Source: Haloglycomyces albus DSM 45210
GTDB lineage: Bacteria > Actinomycetota > Actinomycetes > Mycobacteriales > Micromonosporaceae
DNA: 64,000 nucleotides
Assembly: GCF_000527155.1 (NCBI RefSeq)
Contig: NZ_AZUQ01000001.1
Location: 1,857,615-1,921,614, forward strand
Reading direction: 5' to 3'
The translations under genes and the position numbers were made by a program. Below, one piece after another: positions 52,082-60,447 of the stretch. The stretch's first letter is position 1. The number at the start of each line of letters is the position of its first letter. Below the pieces are notes generated by a model that was not told the origin of the DNA, searched no databases, and saw nothing but the letters and a program-made list of their open reading frames with translations.

Positions 52082-54481
52082 TTAGTTCAAGTCAGGCAAC
52101 TCAGATTCAAGTAGATCGGTGAGGGTCAGTACGAATGGAACACTCATGTGGTGCGCATCTCGATAAACTAGCAGGTTGTCCGCTATTACAGGACAGATTT
52201 CATTGGTGCAAAGCCATTCAGAAGTGTCAATTGCCTTACCATCTGCGTTGCTAAAAAGTTCTGCGGTGTACTGACGCCTGTCTTCCATTCGTAGAACTTC
52301 TGAGCGTTCGCCATTACAGTCTGCGACGTTGTCGTTTTGTGCGATGCAGTCGGGTACACGGCTAGGGAAGAATGGGGTATCTTGGATATAGACCAACTTG
52401 GAAGTATGATTCTTGACCTCGGATATTGTCGAGCGCCACCCTTCGAGCCATTCAGTTGTCGCCGTTCCGTCGACGCCGACAACCTGATTGGTTTCCGTGC
52501 TGCCAAATATGATCATATCGGGTTTAGTATCCGCTACTTCATCAAAGATGTTTTGGCGCCACTTAAGGCATTCGTCATATGGTCGTTCTTGGACGGCAAG
52601 GTACGAATCAAGGTTAGACGGTGTACATGAGCTCTTAGTACGGTTTACTAGTTTCCATTCGGAGGAATCAGCTATATTGTTCAAAGCTGGAAACCATTGA
52701 GCAGCGTGGGAGTCGCCTATAAGGTACATAACCTTCTCAGAATCTGTGTCTCCGTAGGCACATCCACTGGGTAGCTGAGTGTCGTCGAACCCTAGATGAC
52801 AATCATCGTCATAGATAATGGGCTTATCGTCTGTGACGGTGGCCAATGAAGGCGTGAGGTTATCGGGAACCTCTGTGATGGAGAGTGCCTCTTCAATGCG
52901 CTTTTGCGATTCGTTCTCATCAACGGCTGAATCTGCGTGCTCGAGGTTGGAAGTGTCGTCGCCGGTAGGTATGACAACAATGAATACGACCAAAGTGGCC
53001 ACACTTGCCATCGTGACGCTAACCCCGACAAGGAGTCCGTACATTTGACTTTCTCGCCACCGTTTTGGACTTCTGAGCGGTTGTTCAACGTAATGGTAAG
53101 AAAGATGGCTCAGGGCAAAGGCCACGATCAATAGAGTGAGATTCAGAGCCAATCCTGCGGGAACTCCAACGGCGAAGGGCAAAATGATCAAGACCGGCCA
53201 ATGCCACAGATAGAGACTATAGGAGATTTTTCCGACGTACTGCATAGGTGGCAGCTTGAGAAGATACCCTGCCGTGGTTGAAGCGGTCCGAGCGCCGGCC
53301 GCAATAACAAGGGCAGTGCCGAAGACCGGTAGAAGTGCGTGATATCCAGGGAAAGCGGTCGATTCGGTGAATCTGACAGCGCTGTAGATTACTGCAGCCA
53401 AACCGACGGGAGCCATAATATGTGCTAGGACGATGGGTATTCTGGTCCACCACCGCAGTGTCAGAGCGAGAAAGGCACCAACGAGCAACTCCCAGATTCG
53501 GGTGTGAGTCCCGAAGTAGGCGAACGGTTCCGAAGTGTTCGTCTGCACCACACTGTAGGACAGGGAGAATAGGAAGAGCAACATTAGCGCGGCGAGCGTC
53601 GGATACAGCGGTGCTACCTCGAGTTTTCGAGCTAGTGCCAGCATTCCTAGAAGTAGCAACGGCCAGAAGAGGTAGAATTGCTCTTCCACCGCCAACGACC
53701 AATACTGTTGAAACGGTGAGGGCAAGGCGTCCGCGTTGAGGTACTCCACGCTTTCCGCGGCGAATCGATAATTGACAAAATAGGCTACCGCGGTAAAGGC
53801 GTCCTTCAAGACACTGTTGATTTGCGTAATGGGAAACCAGAGCCACGACGCTATCAGCGTGGTGATGAGAACAACGCCCGATACCGGCAGAATTCGGCGA
53901 GCGCGCCGAGAGAAGAAGCCGGATAGAGAGATGGAGCCGGTTTTGGTGTATTCCTTGAACAACAGTGACGTGATGAGGAATCCCGATATGACGAAGAATA
54001 CGTCGACACCGATATAACCACCGGCAAAGTAGGGTATCCCGGCGTGCGCGGCGAGAACCAGGAGAACGGCGACTGCTCGCAGTCCTTGTATATCGGTTCT
54101 GTGGCCTAGAGAGGGATAGTTCGGCATCTGCTGCCTGCGTTGGTGTGGGGCCGTACTGGGGCGAAAGTTGCCCTGGGGAGGTGGTGGCTGGAATTGTGTC
54201 GCGTTCCCGGGCATGTGTCCCTGTACTCGTGCCTCCGGGGGAAACGGGCGCGGAGGAGCTTGGCGAGTAGGCGAATTATGGTTGTTTCCCGTGGGACGCA
54301 GGCGGTACGTTCCATCGGATTCAACCTCGTTGGTTGAATGAGGCTGTTGGTAACCTGACATATTATGCGACTCTGAGTCCCCACGCGTGATGGTTGGAAG
54401 CGATTCCGTTTCTCCCTCGATAGAAGTTGGTTCTGGTGGTCCGGAACTCGCCTCAGGATTCGCAGGATTGGAGGCTGTCAT
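52082..54481 (-). CDS. OafA-like acyltransferase 3 with C-terminal SGNH domain
   Basis: 799 residues. A long disordered Pro/Gln/Asn-rich head (~120 residues) precedes the membrane acyltransferase: TDIQGLRAVAVLLVLAAHAG (catalytic His of the R/H motif), GGYIGVDVFFVISGFLIT and FQQYWSLAVEEQFYLFWPLL. Ten helices end near 520. The outer SGNH part has VMYLIGDSHAAQWFPAL (Ser), IIFGSTETN and YRDAHHMSVPF (Asp-His). It O-acetylates a surface glycan, probably the product of the adjacent glycosyltransferase. GGAGAG lies before the ATG at 54481. Confidence 0.9.
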   Translation of the reverse strand: MTASNPANPEASSGPPEPTSIEGETESLPTITRGDSESHNMSGYQQPHSTNEVESDGTYRLRPTGNNHNSPTRQAPPRPFPPEARVQGHMPGNATQFQPPPPQGNFRPSTAPHQRRQQMPNYPSLGHRTDIQGLRAVAVLLVLAAHAGIPYFAGGYIGVDVFFVISGFLITSLLFKEYTKTGSISLSGFFSRRARRILPVSGVVLITTLIASWLWFPITQINSVLKDAFTAVAYFVNYRFAAESVEYLNADALPSPFQQYWSLAVEEQFYLFWPLLLLGMLALARKLEVAPLYPTLAALMLLFLFSLSYSVVQTNTSEPFAYFGTHTRIWELLVGAFLALTLRWWTRIPIVLAHIMAPVGLAAVIYSAVRFTESTAFPGYHALLPVFGTALVIAAGARTASTTAGYLLKLPPMQYVGKISYSLYLWHWPVLIILPFAVGVPAGLALNLTLLIVAFALSHLSYHYVEQPLRSPKRWRESQMYGLLVGVSVTMASVATLVVFIVVIPTGDDTSNLEHADSAVDENESQKRIEEALSITEVPDNLTPSLATVTDDKPIIYDDDCHLGFDDTQLPSGCAYGDTDSEKVMYLIGDSHAAQWFPALNNIADSSEWKLVNRTKSSCTPSNLDSYLAVQERPYDECLKWRQNIFDEVADTKPDMIIFGSTETNQVVGVDGTATTEWLEGWRSTISEVKNHTSKLVYIQDTPFFPSRVPDCIAQNDNVADCNGERSEVLRMEDRRQYTAELFSNADGKAIDTSEWLCTNEICPVIADNLLVYRDAHHMSVPFVLTLTDLLESELPDLN

Positions 54482-54664
54482 ATCGTGGTTCTCTCCATAC
54501 GTCGGGGGACGACCGATGTTGTTGAGGTGGCAGACTGGAAAATTCTTCTTGATCCTATGGTAACCAATCCGGGCGAGTAATACGTGGGAGCACTGAATGG
54601 GATGCGCGCCATGGAAGATTAGCGAATCAGGCAAATTCGGGGGCCAGGGGAAGGTCTACTGAGT

Positions 54665-54696
54665 GTCCACTTGGGGTGTTGATGACCCAAGTGGAC
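54665..54696 (-). terminator. Hairpin after the OYE gene
   Basis: An 11-bp perfect stem (GTCCACTTGGG and complement) with a 10-base loop, about 85 bp after the flavin-oxidoreductase stop codon. The rest of 54482-54780 holds the acyltransferase promoter and no gene. Confidence 0.65.
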
Positions 54697-54780
54697 GGTT
54701 CCTTGCTGTAATGGTCCGATGTTATTCGGTGTCAAGGTCGTGGACGTATAGATGATCCGAATGGAAGATGGCCCGTTTTG

Positions 54781-55902
54781 TCAGTACAGTGTTTTAACCG
54801 CGTCGGGATGGTATTCGGTCAGTTCGCCGAAGCGTCCCTGCAGTACTTTGCCTGCCCACGTCGGATCTCCCAGCAAGGCACGGCCTACGGCGGCCAAATC
54901 GAACTCGTTGTTCTCCATACGGTCGAGGAGGCGCGAGATATTGGTGGCTTCAGCGACTTCCCCGGCAAACGAATCGGTCATGCGTTTGTCGAGTCCAATC
55001 GATCCGACACTGATCGCAGGTTTTCCGGTGAGTTGACGGGTCCATCCGGCCAGATTGAGATCGGAGTCGGCGAACTCCGGCTCCCAGAATCGTCGGGTGG
55101 ACGCGTGGAACACGTCGACGCCTGCCTCTGACAACGGTTCCAGGATCGTTGCCAGTTCGGAAGGACTGTCGGCGATTGTGGCGTGGAAGTCGGACATCTT
55201 CCACTGCGAGTAGCGAAGAATAACGGGGAAATCCGGAGAAACCGCTCCTCGGACCGCAGCTACGATGTCGGAGGCGAACTTGACGCGCTCCTTGACACTG
55301 CCACCGTAATCATCGGTACGGGTGTTGGTTCGTCCCCAAAGGAATTGATCGATCAGGTAACCGTGCGCGCCGTGCAGTTCCACCGCGTCGAATCCAACGG
55401 CTTCCGCTTGGCGAGCACCTTCGGCGAAGGACTCGACGATCGCGTCGATGTCCCGCAAGGAGAGCGGATCACCTGTCTGCCGCCCATCGGGGCGTCGACC
55501 GGACGGCCCCACCGGCGGCGCCTCTGGGAACGGTGGTTGGCCCGGTTCGCGAACCATACCCACGTGCCAAAGTTGGGGAGCGATTTTTCCGCCTTCCGCG
55601 TGGACGGCGTCAACGACCCTCTGCCAACCTGCCAGCGACTTCTCCCCGTAGATACGGGGTACGCTGTCTCGTTCGGAAGCGGAAGGGTGACTGATATGCG
55701 TCCCTTCGGTGATGATGAGACCGACATCGGCGGCGGCTCGACGAGCGTAATAGGCGGCCACGTCGTCTCCTGGAATGCCGTCGGGTGAAAAATCGCGTGT
55801 CATCGGAGCCATGACGATGCGGTTGTTCAATTTGAGGTTTCCGACGCCGAAGGGGCGCTGTAGCAGTCGTTGGATACGTTCGATTTCGGCAGAGGCGTTC
55901 AT
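54781..55902 (-). CDS. NADH:flavin oxidoreductase, Old Yellow Enzyme family
   Basis: 373 residues, TIM barrel. LKLNNRIVMAPMTRDFSPDG binds FMN at the N-terminus, LIITEGTHISHPSASERDSV and KIAPQLWHVGM follow, and AVELHGAHGYLIDQFLWGRTN has the substrate-binding HGAHGYL. FPVILRYSQWK and NEFDLAAVGRALLGDPTW complete the FMN phosphate site. It reduces activated C=C bonds with NAD(P)H. GGAAAGGAAACC precedes the ATG at 55902. Confidence 0.93.
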   Translation of the reverse strand: MNASAEIERIQRLLQRPFGVGNLKLNNRIVMAPMTRDFSPDGIPGDDVAAYYARRAAADVGLIITEGTHISHPSASERDSVPRIYGEKSLAGWQRVVDAVHAEGGKIAPQLWHVGMVREPGQPPFPEAPPVGPSGRRPDGRQTGDPLSLRDIDAIVESFAEGARQAEAVGFDAVELHGAHGYLIDQFLWGRTNTRTDDYGGSVKERVKFASDIVAAVRGAVSPDFPVILRYSQWKMSDFHATIADSPSELATILEPLSEAGVDVFHASTRRFWEPEFADSDLNLAGWTRQLTGKPAISVGSIGLDKRMTDSFAGEVAEATNISRLLDRMENNEFDLAAVGRALLGDPTWAGKVLQGRFGELTEYHPDAVKTLY

Positions 55903-56206
55903 CGGTTTCCTTTCCTTGTCGCTGTCTGCCTTGAACGTGCGGGGAACGAACACTATTCCCCAGCCTGGACGACCCGTCTGCTGCGTGACTGTTGGAATTT
56001 GACCTCCTCCCCACGGCTAAAGCCAGGGCCCTGCGCACTACGAATCTCCGATCACAAATCGGCTCAAGGGAATCGGGGGCGCAAATGTGGCGCTTTGACC
56101 GCCGCTGGAGTGGCGGTAGGGGAAGGTGGGTGAGAGATTGAGGGGTTAAGAGGTGGATTCATCGGGCCTTTCGGCGGAGAGGACGTCGCCGACTGCACGA
56201 TACGGT
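55903..56206. other. Spacer between OYE gene and ESX/YbaB operon
   Basis: About 300 bp that must carry the OYE promoter and the end of the ESX operon. No gene, and no clear terminator was found. Confidence 0.35.
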
Positions 56207-56548
56207 TCAGCCGCCTCCGCGCATGAATCCGGGGCGTATGTTCTGCGTTTGGGTCGAATGCTGATTCTGAGCCTGTTCGATCGTCTGCGTAACGATGCGC
56301 CCCAGCGACTCCCGCATTTTCAACCCCGTCGGAGTGATGACGATGTCGTCGATCTCGCCTCGCCCGGACACCGTGACCGTGACGGCACCGGAATCGTCGG
56401 TGATACTGGTTTTAGTGCTGGTGAGCTCGGCTTTGGCGGCCTCGAGGTCGTCCAGCCGCTGCCGCATCTTGGTCTGCATCGATTCCAATTTGTCCAGTGT
56501 CGCCTGGGGATCACGCATGGCGTCACTGCCGCCGCTTGTATCGCTCAC
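56207..56548 (-). CDS. YbaB/EbfC-family protein of the ESX-like operon
   Basis: 113 residues. A helix (ATLDKLESMQTKMRQRLDDL), a short beta hairpin (GAVTVTVSGRGEIDDIVITP) and a final helix (ESLGRIVTQTIEQAQNQH) form the YbaB fold. The family is known as nucleoid-associated DNA-binding proteins, but actinobacterial paralogues often lie in type VII secretion operons and their role there is unclear. Last gene of the operon, 33 bp after the previous stop. Confidence 0.8.
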   Translation of the reverse strand: MSDTSGGSDAMRDPQATLDKLESMQTKMRQRLDDLEAAKAELTSTKTSITDDSGAVTVTVSGRGEIDDIVITPTGLKMRESLGRIVTQTIEQAQNQHSTQTQNIRPGFMRGGG

Positions 56549-56581
56549 GTACTCTCCTCGTCGTGAATCGTGTCGTTCCGA

Positions 56582-56839
56582 CTAACCGCGCATCCGACGA
56601 ACATGCTCACTGAGTTCGTTCTCGGATTGCTTGTTCGCCTGCTTGATCATGGTGAGTGTCAACTCGCTCAGTTCCTCTGAACCGAGACGAAAGGCGCGTT
56701 GTGAATAATTCACCTCGCGGACCTTGAATCCCGGTTTCACCGTGGCCGAAACCGAGTGGTCGTCCGAGGTCGCGGTCGCCTCGGTCTCCTCCGCAAGGCG
56801 CCGAACCTCATCGAGATCGAACGTGGAATCCTCGGTCAT
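56582..56839 (-). CDS. Small YbaB-like protein
   Basis: 85 residues. It lacks most of the first YbaB helix but keeps the strand-turn-strand (HSVSATVKPGFKVREVNY) and the last helix (LGSEELSELTLTMIKQANKQ). It probably pairs with the downstream YbaB protein. Gene spacing is 17 bp from the large ESX protein and 33 bp to the next gene, so co-transcribed. Confidence 0.65.
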   Translation of the reverse strand: MTEDSTFDLDEVRRLAEETEATATSDDHSVSATVKPGFKVREVNYSQRAFRLGSEELSELTLTMIKQANKQSENELSEHVRRMRG

Positions 56840-56856
56840 CAGCAGCCTCCTTCTCT

Positions 56857-57867
56857 CTAAACTTGAACGGGTCCATTGCCTGTTCCCGGACTGGTCCCGG
56901 GGCTATTGGGTAGAGGCTTGACTTCTATCCCGTCTTCGACGGTATGTGGAACATTGGAAAGGAAATCCAATATCTCCGAGGTGCTTTCGAACGATTCTTC
57001 CAACTGTGAGCACAATTGGCTCCCGGAGAGGAAGATTCGGGCCGCCTGCATCACAATGCCAAGTAGATCGAGGAAAAGGCGGGTCAGCAGAATAGCCAGG
57101 TCGATACCCACCGGAACAACCGCGACCCAGCCGTACTTCGCGATGTCTTCGGCCGCTCCGATGACGGCGCCGGCGACTTCGGCGAGGGTCTGTTTGGCAC
57201 GGTCTTGCAGTCGGCCGGCAAAGTCGGCAAAGAGCGCCACGAGGTCGGAAAGATGGTTCGCCGACGTGGTCGCGACGTTGATGGCCTGCAAAAATTCATT
57301 ACTCCGCACGATCGCGGCGTCAAAGGCGTCGCCTTCCCAGTTGGGGACGATGTTGTTGTTCGCCTCGTCGCTGTAGGCCTGCGCCAGCTTCTCCGTGGAT
57401 TGGGCGACCTGTGTCCACATGTCACTGGTCGTTTCCAAACGTTCGGGATTACCGGTCACCATTCCCACAAGGTCCTGAATCGGTTGGAGCGAATCCCAAA
57501 TCCAGTCCAGCCCCGCCTTGATGGCGGCTCCGGCGATAAACCCGATGTCGGGTCCGTCGATATTGGCTTGAACGGCATCGACCAGATCCAGAATCTGTCG
57601 CGAAATGTCGACGATCATTTGACCGATGGCCAACAGGTCGTCCATGGTGGCCTCGCCGTCGAACAATCGATTGACGGCACCGGTATTGTTTTCGATATCT
57701 TCGGCGATATTGGTGGCCTGAGCGATGACCGGCACGTTCCCCACTACCGCGCTCTTGGCGTTCCCCAACGGATCGTTGATGATGCCACCGTCTTGATTGA
57801 CGCCGAATTGCTGCTGTCGTGGTGCTTCGGATAGGTCGACGACAGTGCCTTCGTTGTTGTCGGTCAT
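56857..57867 (-). CDS. WXG100-like type VII secretion substrate/partner
   Basis: 336 residues. The central helical hairpin (SDMWTQVAQSTEKLAQAYSD, then a W-x-G turn in NIVPNWEGDAFDAAIVRSNE) is the WXG100 fold of ESX substrates. A further long helix and a hydrophobic stretch (YGWVAVVPVGIDLAILLTRLFLDLLG) follow. The end is Pro/Gly-rich with no toxin domain. It would be exported or membrane-inserted with the EspC-like partner. ATG 57867 is four bases after the upstream stop with GGGAG in front. Confidence 0.75.
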   Translation of the reverse strand: MTDNNEGTVVDLSEAPRQQQFGVNQDGGIINDPLGNAKSAVVGNVPVIAQATNIAEDIENNTGAVNRLFDGEATMDDLLAIGQMIVDISRQILDLVDAVQANIDGPDIGFIAGAAIKAGLDWIWDSLQPIQDLVGMVTGNPERLETTSDMWTQVAQSTEKLAQAYSDEANNNIVPNWEGDAFDAAIVRSNEFLQAINVATTSANHLSDLVALFADFAGRLQDRAKQTLAEVAGAVIGAAEDIAKYGWVAVVPVGIDLAILLTRLFLDLLGIVMQAARIFLSGSQLCSQLEESFESTSEILDFLSNVPHTVEDGIEVKPLPNSPGTSPGTGNGPVQV

Positions 57868-57871
57868 ATTC

Positions 57872-58186
57872 TTAGATCTCCCTGGCCTGACGCAGCGCCT
57901 GAGCGGACTTCTCGTCGGCGTTTTCGTAACGGGTGCAACTATTGTCAATGAGTCGGCCCAAGCCGGCGCCGGCCGATTCCAACTTCTCCATGAGCGACTG
58001 CACGGAGTCGGCACACTGGTAATACTGTGTGGCCAGAGGTGTACCGATGACTCCGAAGACCGTGACGTCGCCTTCTTCGTCGTTGGCGTAGTCGGCGACC
58101 ATACCGAAATCCGAACTCATAGAATTGAAATTTTGTGCCGCACTACGACACTCCTCGACCTCCATGCGGAAACCCTGATTAGACAT
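57872..58186 (-). CDS. EspC/WXG100-like small ESX protein
   Basis: 104 residues, all helical. It begins NQGFRMEVEECRSAAQNFNS and ends TRYENADEKSAQALRQARE. The YxxxD/E export signal of ESX proteins is seen as YENADE near the C-terminus. It lacks WxG itself, like EspC-type partners, which form heterodimers. First gene of the four-gene operon. Confidence 0.75.
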   Translation of the reverse strand: MSNQGFRMEVEECRSAAQNFNSMSSDFGMVADYANDEEGDVTVFGVIGTPLATQYYQCADSVQSLMEKLESAGAGLGRLIDNSCTRYENADEKSAQALRQAREI

Positions 58187-58331
58187 CGCTTCCCTTTTCG
58201 CGGATTGTGAATGTAAGTCTTACTATTCTAGGTTAGCCGTGCGAGGCGACGCATCATCTTTGTCGCGGTCGCGAGTGCGACGCACGAGTCGTTACGATTG
58301 ACCGTAGGCCTACTCAAGGGGAGGAATGGGG

Positions 58332-58544
58332 ATGTCACAACCACCACCCGCACATGATCCGCGATATCAGGACGGTCACGGCTATCCATCGCAGTCTCGG
58401 CAACCTCCTTGGCAGCCCAATGTGAAGAAGATAATCAAATTCAAAATAGCCACATTGGTGCTGTTGGTCCTCTTCTACGGGACGGCCATTGGTGTCGTCA
58501 TTGCTTCTGCCGCGACGAACTTATCAGACATTTGTAGCGCGTAG
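58332..58544 (+). CDS. Small membrane protein, Pro/Gln-rich head
   Basis: 70 residues: a polar head (PPPAHDPRYQDGHGYPSQSR) and one C-terminal membrane helix (KIATLVLLVLFYGTAIGVVI), with a final Cys. Start 58332 is preferred over 58326 because GGGGAGG (58317-58323) is then at good distance. It is divergent from the ESX operon; function unknown. Confidence 0.6.
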   Translation: MSQPPPAHDPRYQDGHGYPSQSRQPPWQPNVKKIIKFKIATLVLLVLFYGTAIGVVIASAATNLSDICSA

Positions 58545-58590
58545 CCCCCGCATGAGCCGTGGGGAAGACGTTAGTGAAACGGGGATCTCC

Positions 58591-58821
58591 ATGTACCACG
58601 GTCCACATCACGATTACCGTGATCCCAGCGACCCGCCGCCGCACCAGCCGTCCGCGCCACTACCTAAATGGCCCGGACGCCCGCGGGACTGGCGGCCGTT
58701 CATGAACGCCCGTCAGTGGCGTCTGTTCCTGTTCCTGCATTGGGCAGGTTGGGGCGTCATGGGGGTGGGAACGATCGTATTGCTGGTTCTGCTTATCGTG
58801 CTCGACGTTCCCCTGGATTAG
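58591..58821 (+). CDS. Small membrane protein of unknown function
   Basis: 76 residues: His/Pro-rich head (YHGPHHDYRDPSDPPPHQPS) and one membrane helix (FLHWAGWGVMGVGTIVLLVL) ending near the C-terminus. GGGGATC precedes the ATG. Same plan as the preceding gene, so the two may act together. Confidence 0.55.
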   Translation: MYHGPHHDYRDPSDPPPHQPSAPLPKWPGRPRDWRPFMNARQWRLFLFLHWAGWGVMGVGTIVLLVLLIVLDVPLD

Positions 58822-58914
58822 GCGTCTCGACGATTGAGTGACCTCGCTGCTCCCCAAGAGGAGTGCTGAGTTTGTGAGGGTTGTCTTCACGGTCAACGAC
58901 TCTAAACTCGGAAC

Positions 58915-59145
58915 ATGGATCTTACACAATCACCCTCTGACCTGGATTCCTGTGGCAGTGTGCTGGGTCTGGCGTGCCTTATCCTGATTGTTTATCTCAT
59001 TGTCAAGGCAGTCGACAAGGGCGGCAGCGGTTCCACGGGAGGTCGTTACGGCGGCGAGTCGGGAGGCGGCGGTTACAGTGAGGGTAGCTCCGGCGGCGAC
59101 GGTGGCGGTGATGGAGGTGGAGGCGATGGTGGTGGAGGCTCCTAG
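58915..59145 (+). CDS. Small membrane protein with Gly/Asp-rich tail
   Basis: 76 residues: one helix (SVLGLACLILIVYLIVKAV) and a tail of Gly-Ser-Asp repeats (GGDGGGDGGGGDGGGGS). TTGTCT (58881), 16 bp, TAAACT (58903-58908), six bases, ATG is a clear leaderless promoter. Function unknown. Confidence 0.65.
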   Translation: MDLTQSPSDLDSCGSVLGLACLILIVYLIVKAVDKGGSGSTGGRYGGESGGGGYSEGSSGGDGGGDGGGGDGGGGS

Positions 59146-59286
59146 GAACCGGCATTAATCCCGCCAACGGCACCACTGCGCCCCTAGCCCCAGGTCACTC
59201 CCTTTCCGGTTTCTCACACATGTGTTCTGTCTCGTCGTGGACACCTGTCTTGCTCGGTGGGGCGGCCATAGTGACACTATCGAGGC

Positions 59287-59862
59287 GTGCATGTGCGTCA
59301 GCGACCGTTCCGGGTACTGCGTGCGACGGTGTTCGCCGCCGTATGCGTCACCGTGTCCGCGATCCTGCACATTCTGGCCGGGGGGATGCCACTGAGCCCG
59401 AGCGCCATCGCCTATACGGCGGTGGGCCTCAGCGGTGTCTCCTATGCGTTGACCGCTCACGAGCGTGGGGCGATTCCGGTCTTCCTGTGGTGCGCCGGTG
59501 TACAGACGGCCCTGCACGTTCTGTTCACCCAATCGTTCATGTGGGCGTCGAGCGCGTCGCATCTCTCCCACGCCGGCGATCACCTCAGTCCAGGAATGGT
59601 CGTCGTGCACGCCTTGGCGGCGGTCTTGTCGGCCGCTTGGCTGTGCCGCTGGGAATCGGCCTTGGCGCGGTTTCTGGGGCTGGCAACGGCGGCCTTGGCG
59701 GACCTGGTGTGCCTTCGTGTCGTTCCGGGGCGATCGTCGTTTACCGTCCGTACGGTCTCCTCCGTCGGGCCACGAACTGCTCCGGGGCGTCCGACCGTCG
59801 CGGTGCTGGCGGTGAGTCGTCGTCTACGAGGTCCTCCGAGTCGATCAATTCATTTCAACTGA
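59287..59862 (+). CDS. Membrane protein of the copper/DyP operon
   Basis: 191 residues with four to five helices (VFAAVCVTVSAILHILAGGM, and a His/Met-rich loop FMWASSASHLSHAGDHLSPGM). His and Met at helix ends suggest metal handling. It lies 40 bp before a PCuAC copper chaperone, so a link with copper is likely. The start is GTG 59287 six bases after CACTAT. An overlapping longer frame (59220) is a shadow. Confidence 0.65.
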   Translation: MHVRQRPFRVLRATVFAAVCVTVSAILHILAGGMPLSPSAIAYTAVGLSGVSYALTAHERGAIPVFLWCAGVQTALHVLFTQSFMWASSASHLSHAGDHLSPGMVVVHALAAVLSAAWLCRWESALARFLGLATAALADLVCLRVVPGRSSFTVRTVSSVGPRTAPGRPTVAVLAVSRRLRGPPSRSIHFN

Positions 59863-59902
59863 ACGAATCATGAATTAATCGACCTTTGCAAAGGAGACCT
59901 CT

Positions 59903-60445
59903 ATGTCATTTCCTCGTTTCCCCCTGCCCGATTGGCGGCGTAGTGGGGCCGTCGTAGGCGCGGTGAGCCTCGTATTGGGCGTGTCCGCGTGCGGTGGTGA
60001 CGATCATTCCGACCACTCCCACGACGACCATTCGGTGAGCGTCGACGACGCCTGGGTCAAGGCCACCGGAGCGAACATGTCGGCGGTGTTCGGCACGATC
60101 ACCAATGACACCGATGCCGAGGTGGTCATCGAGTCGGTGGAAAGCTCGGTCACCGACTCGGTGGAACTCCATGAGGCGGCCACGGACGGCGATCAGTCGG
60201 TCATGCGGCCTATGGAAGAGCCCCTGACGATCGCGTCCGAAGAGAGCCACACTCTGGAAGCCGGCGGTGATCACATTATGCTGCTGGCCCTGGACGAGCC
60301 CATTGAAACCGGTCAGGAAGTCGTTCTCACTCTCAATCTGGCCGAGGGCGACGACCTCGAATTCACGGCCGTGGCCAAAGAGTTCGCCGGGGCGGACGAA
60401 GAGTACGACCCGGGACATGCGGACGATCACGGTGACGGTGATTAG
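59903..60445 (+). CDS. Periplasmic-type copper chaperone PCu(A)C, lipoprotein
   Basis: 180 residues. The signal ends in the lipobox VSAC. A His/Asp-rich stretch (DDHSDHSHDDHSV) is followed by the PCuAC domain: VDDAWVKATGANMSAVFGTI, VELHEAATDGDQSVMRPMEE and HTLEAGGDHIMLLALDEPIE, which hold the His/Met copper ligands. It delivers Cu(I) outside the cell, for instance to oxidases. AAAGGAGACC precedes the ATG. The peroxidase gene starts two bases after its stop. Confidence 0.9.
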   Translation: MSFPRFPLPDWRRSGAVVGAVSLVLGVSACGGDDHSDHSHDDHSVSVDDAWVKATGANMSAVFGTITNDTDAEVVIESVESSVTDSVELHEAATDGDQSVMRPMEEPLTIASEESHTLEAGGDHIMLLALDEPIETGQEVVLTLNLAEGDDLEFTAVAKEFAGADEEYDPGHADDHGDGD

Positions 60446-60447
60446 CC

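Noticed and set aside
59220-59873. Alternative frame overlapping the copper-operon membrane protein
   Set aside because: Arg/Gly-rich translation without membrane segments; the 59287 frame has clear helices and fits the operon.
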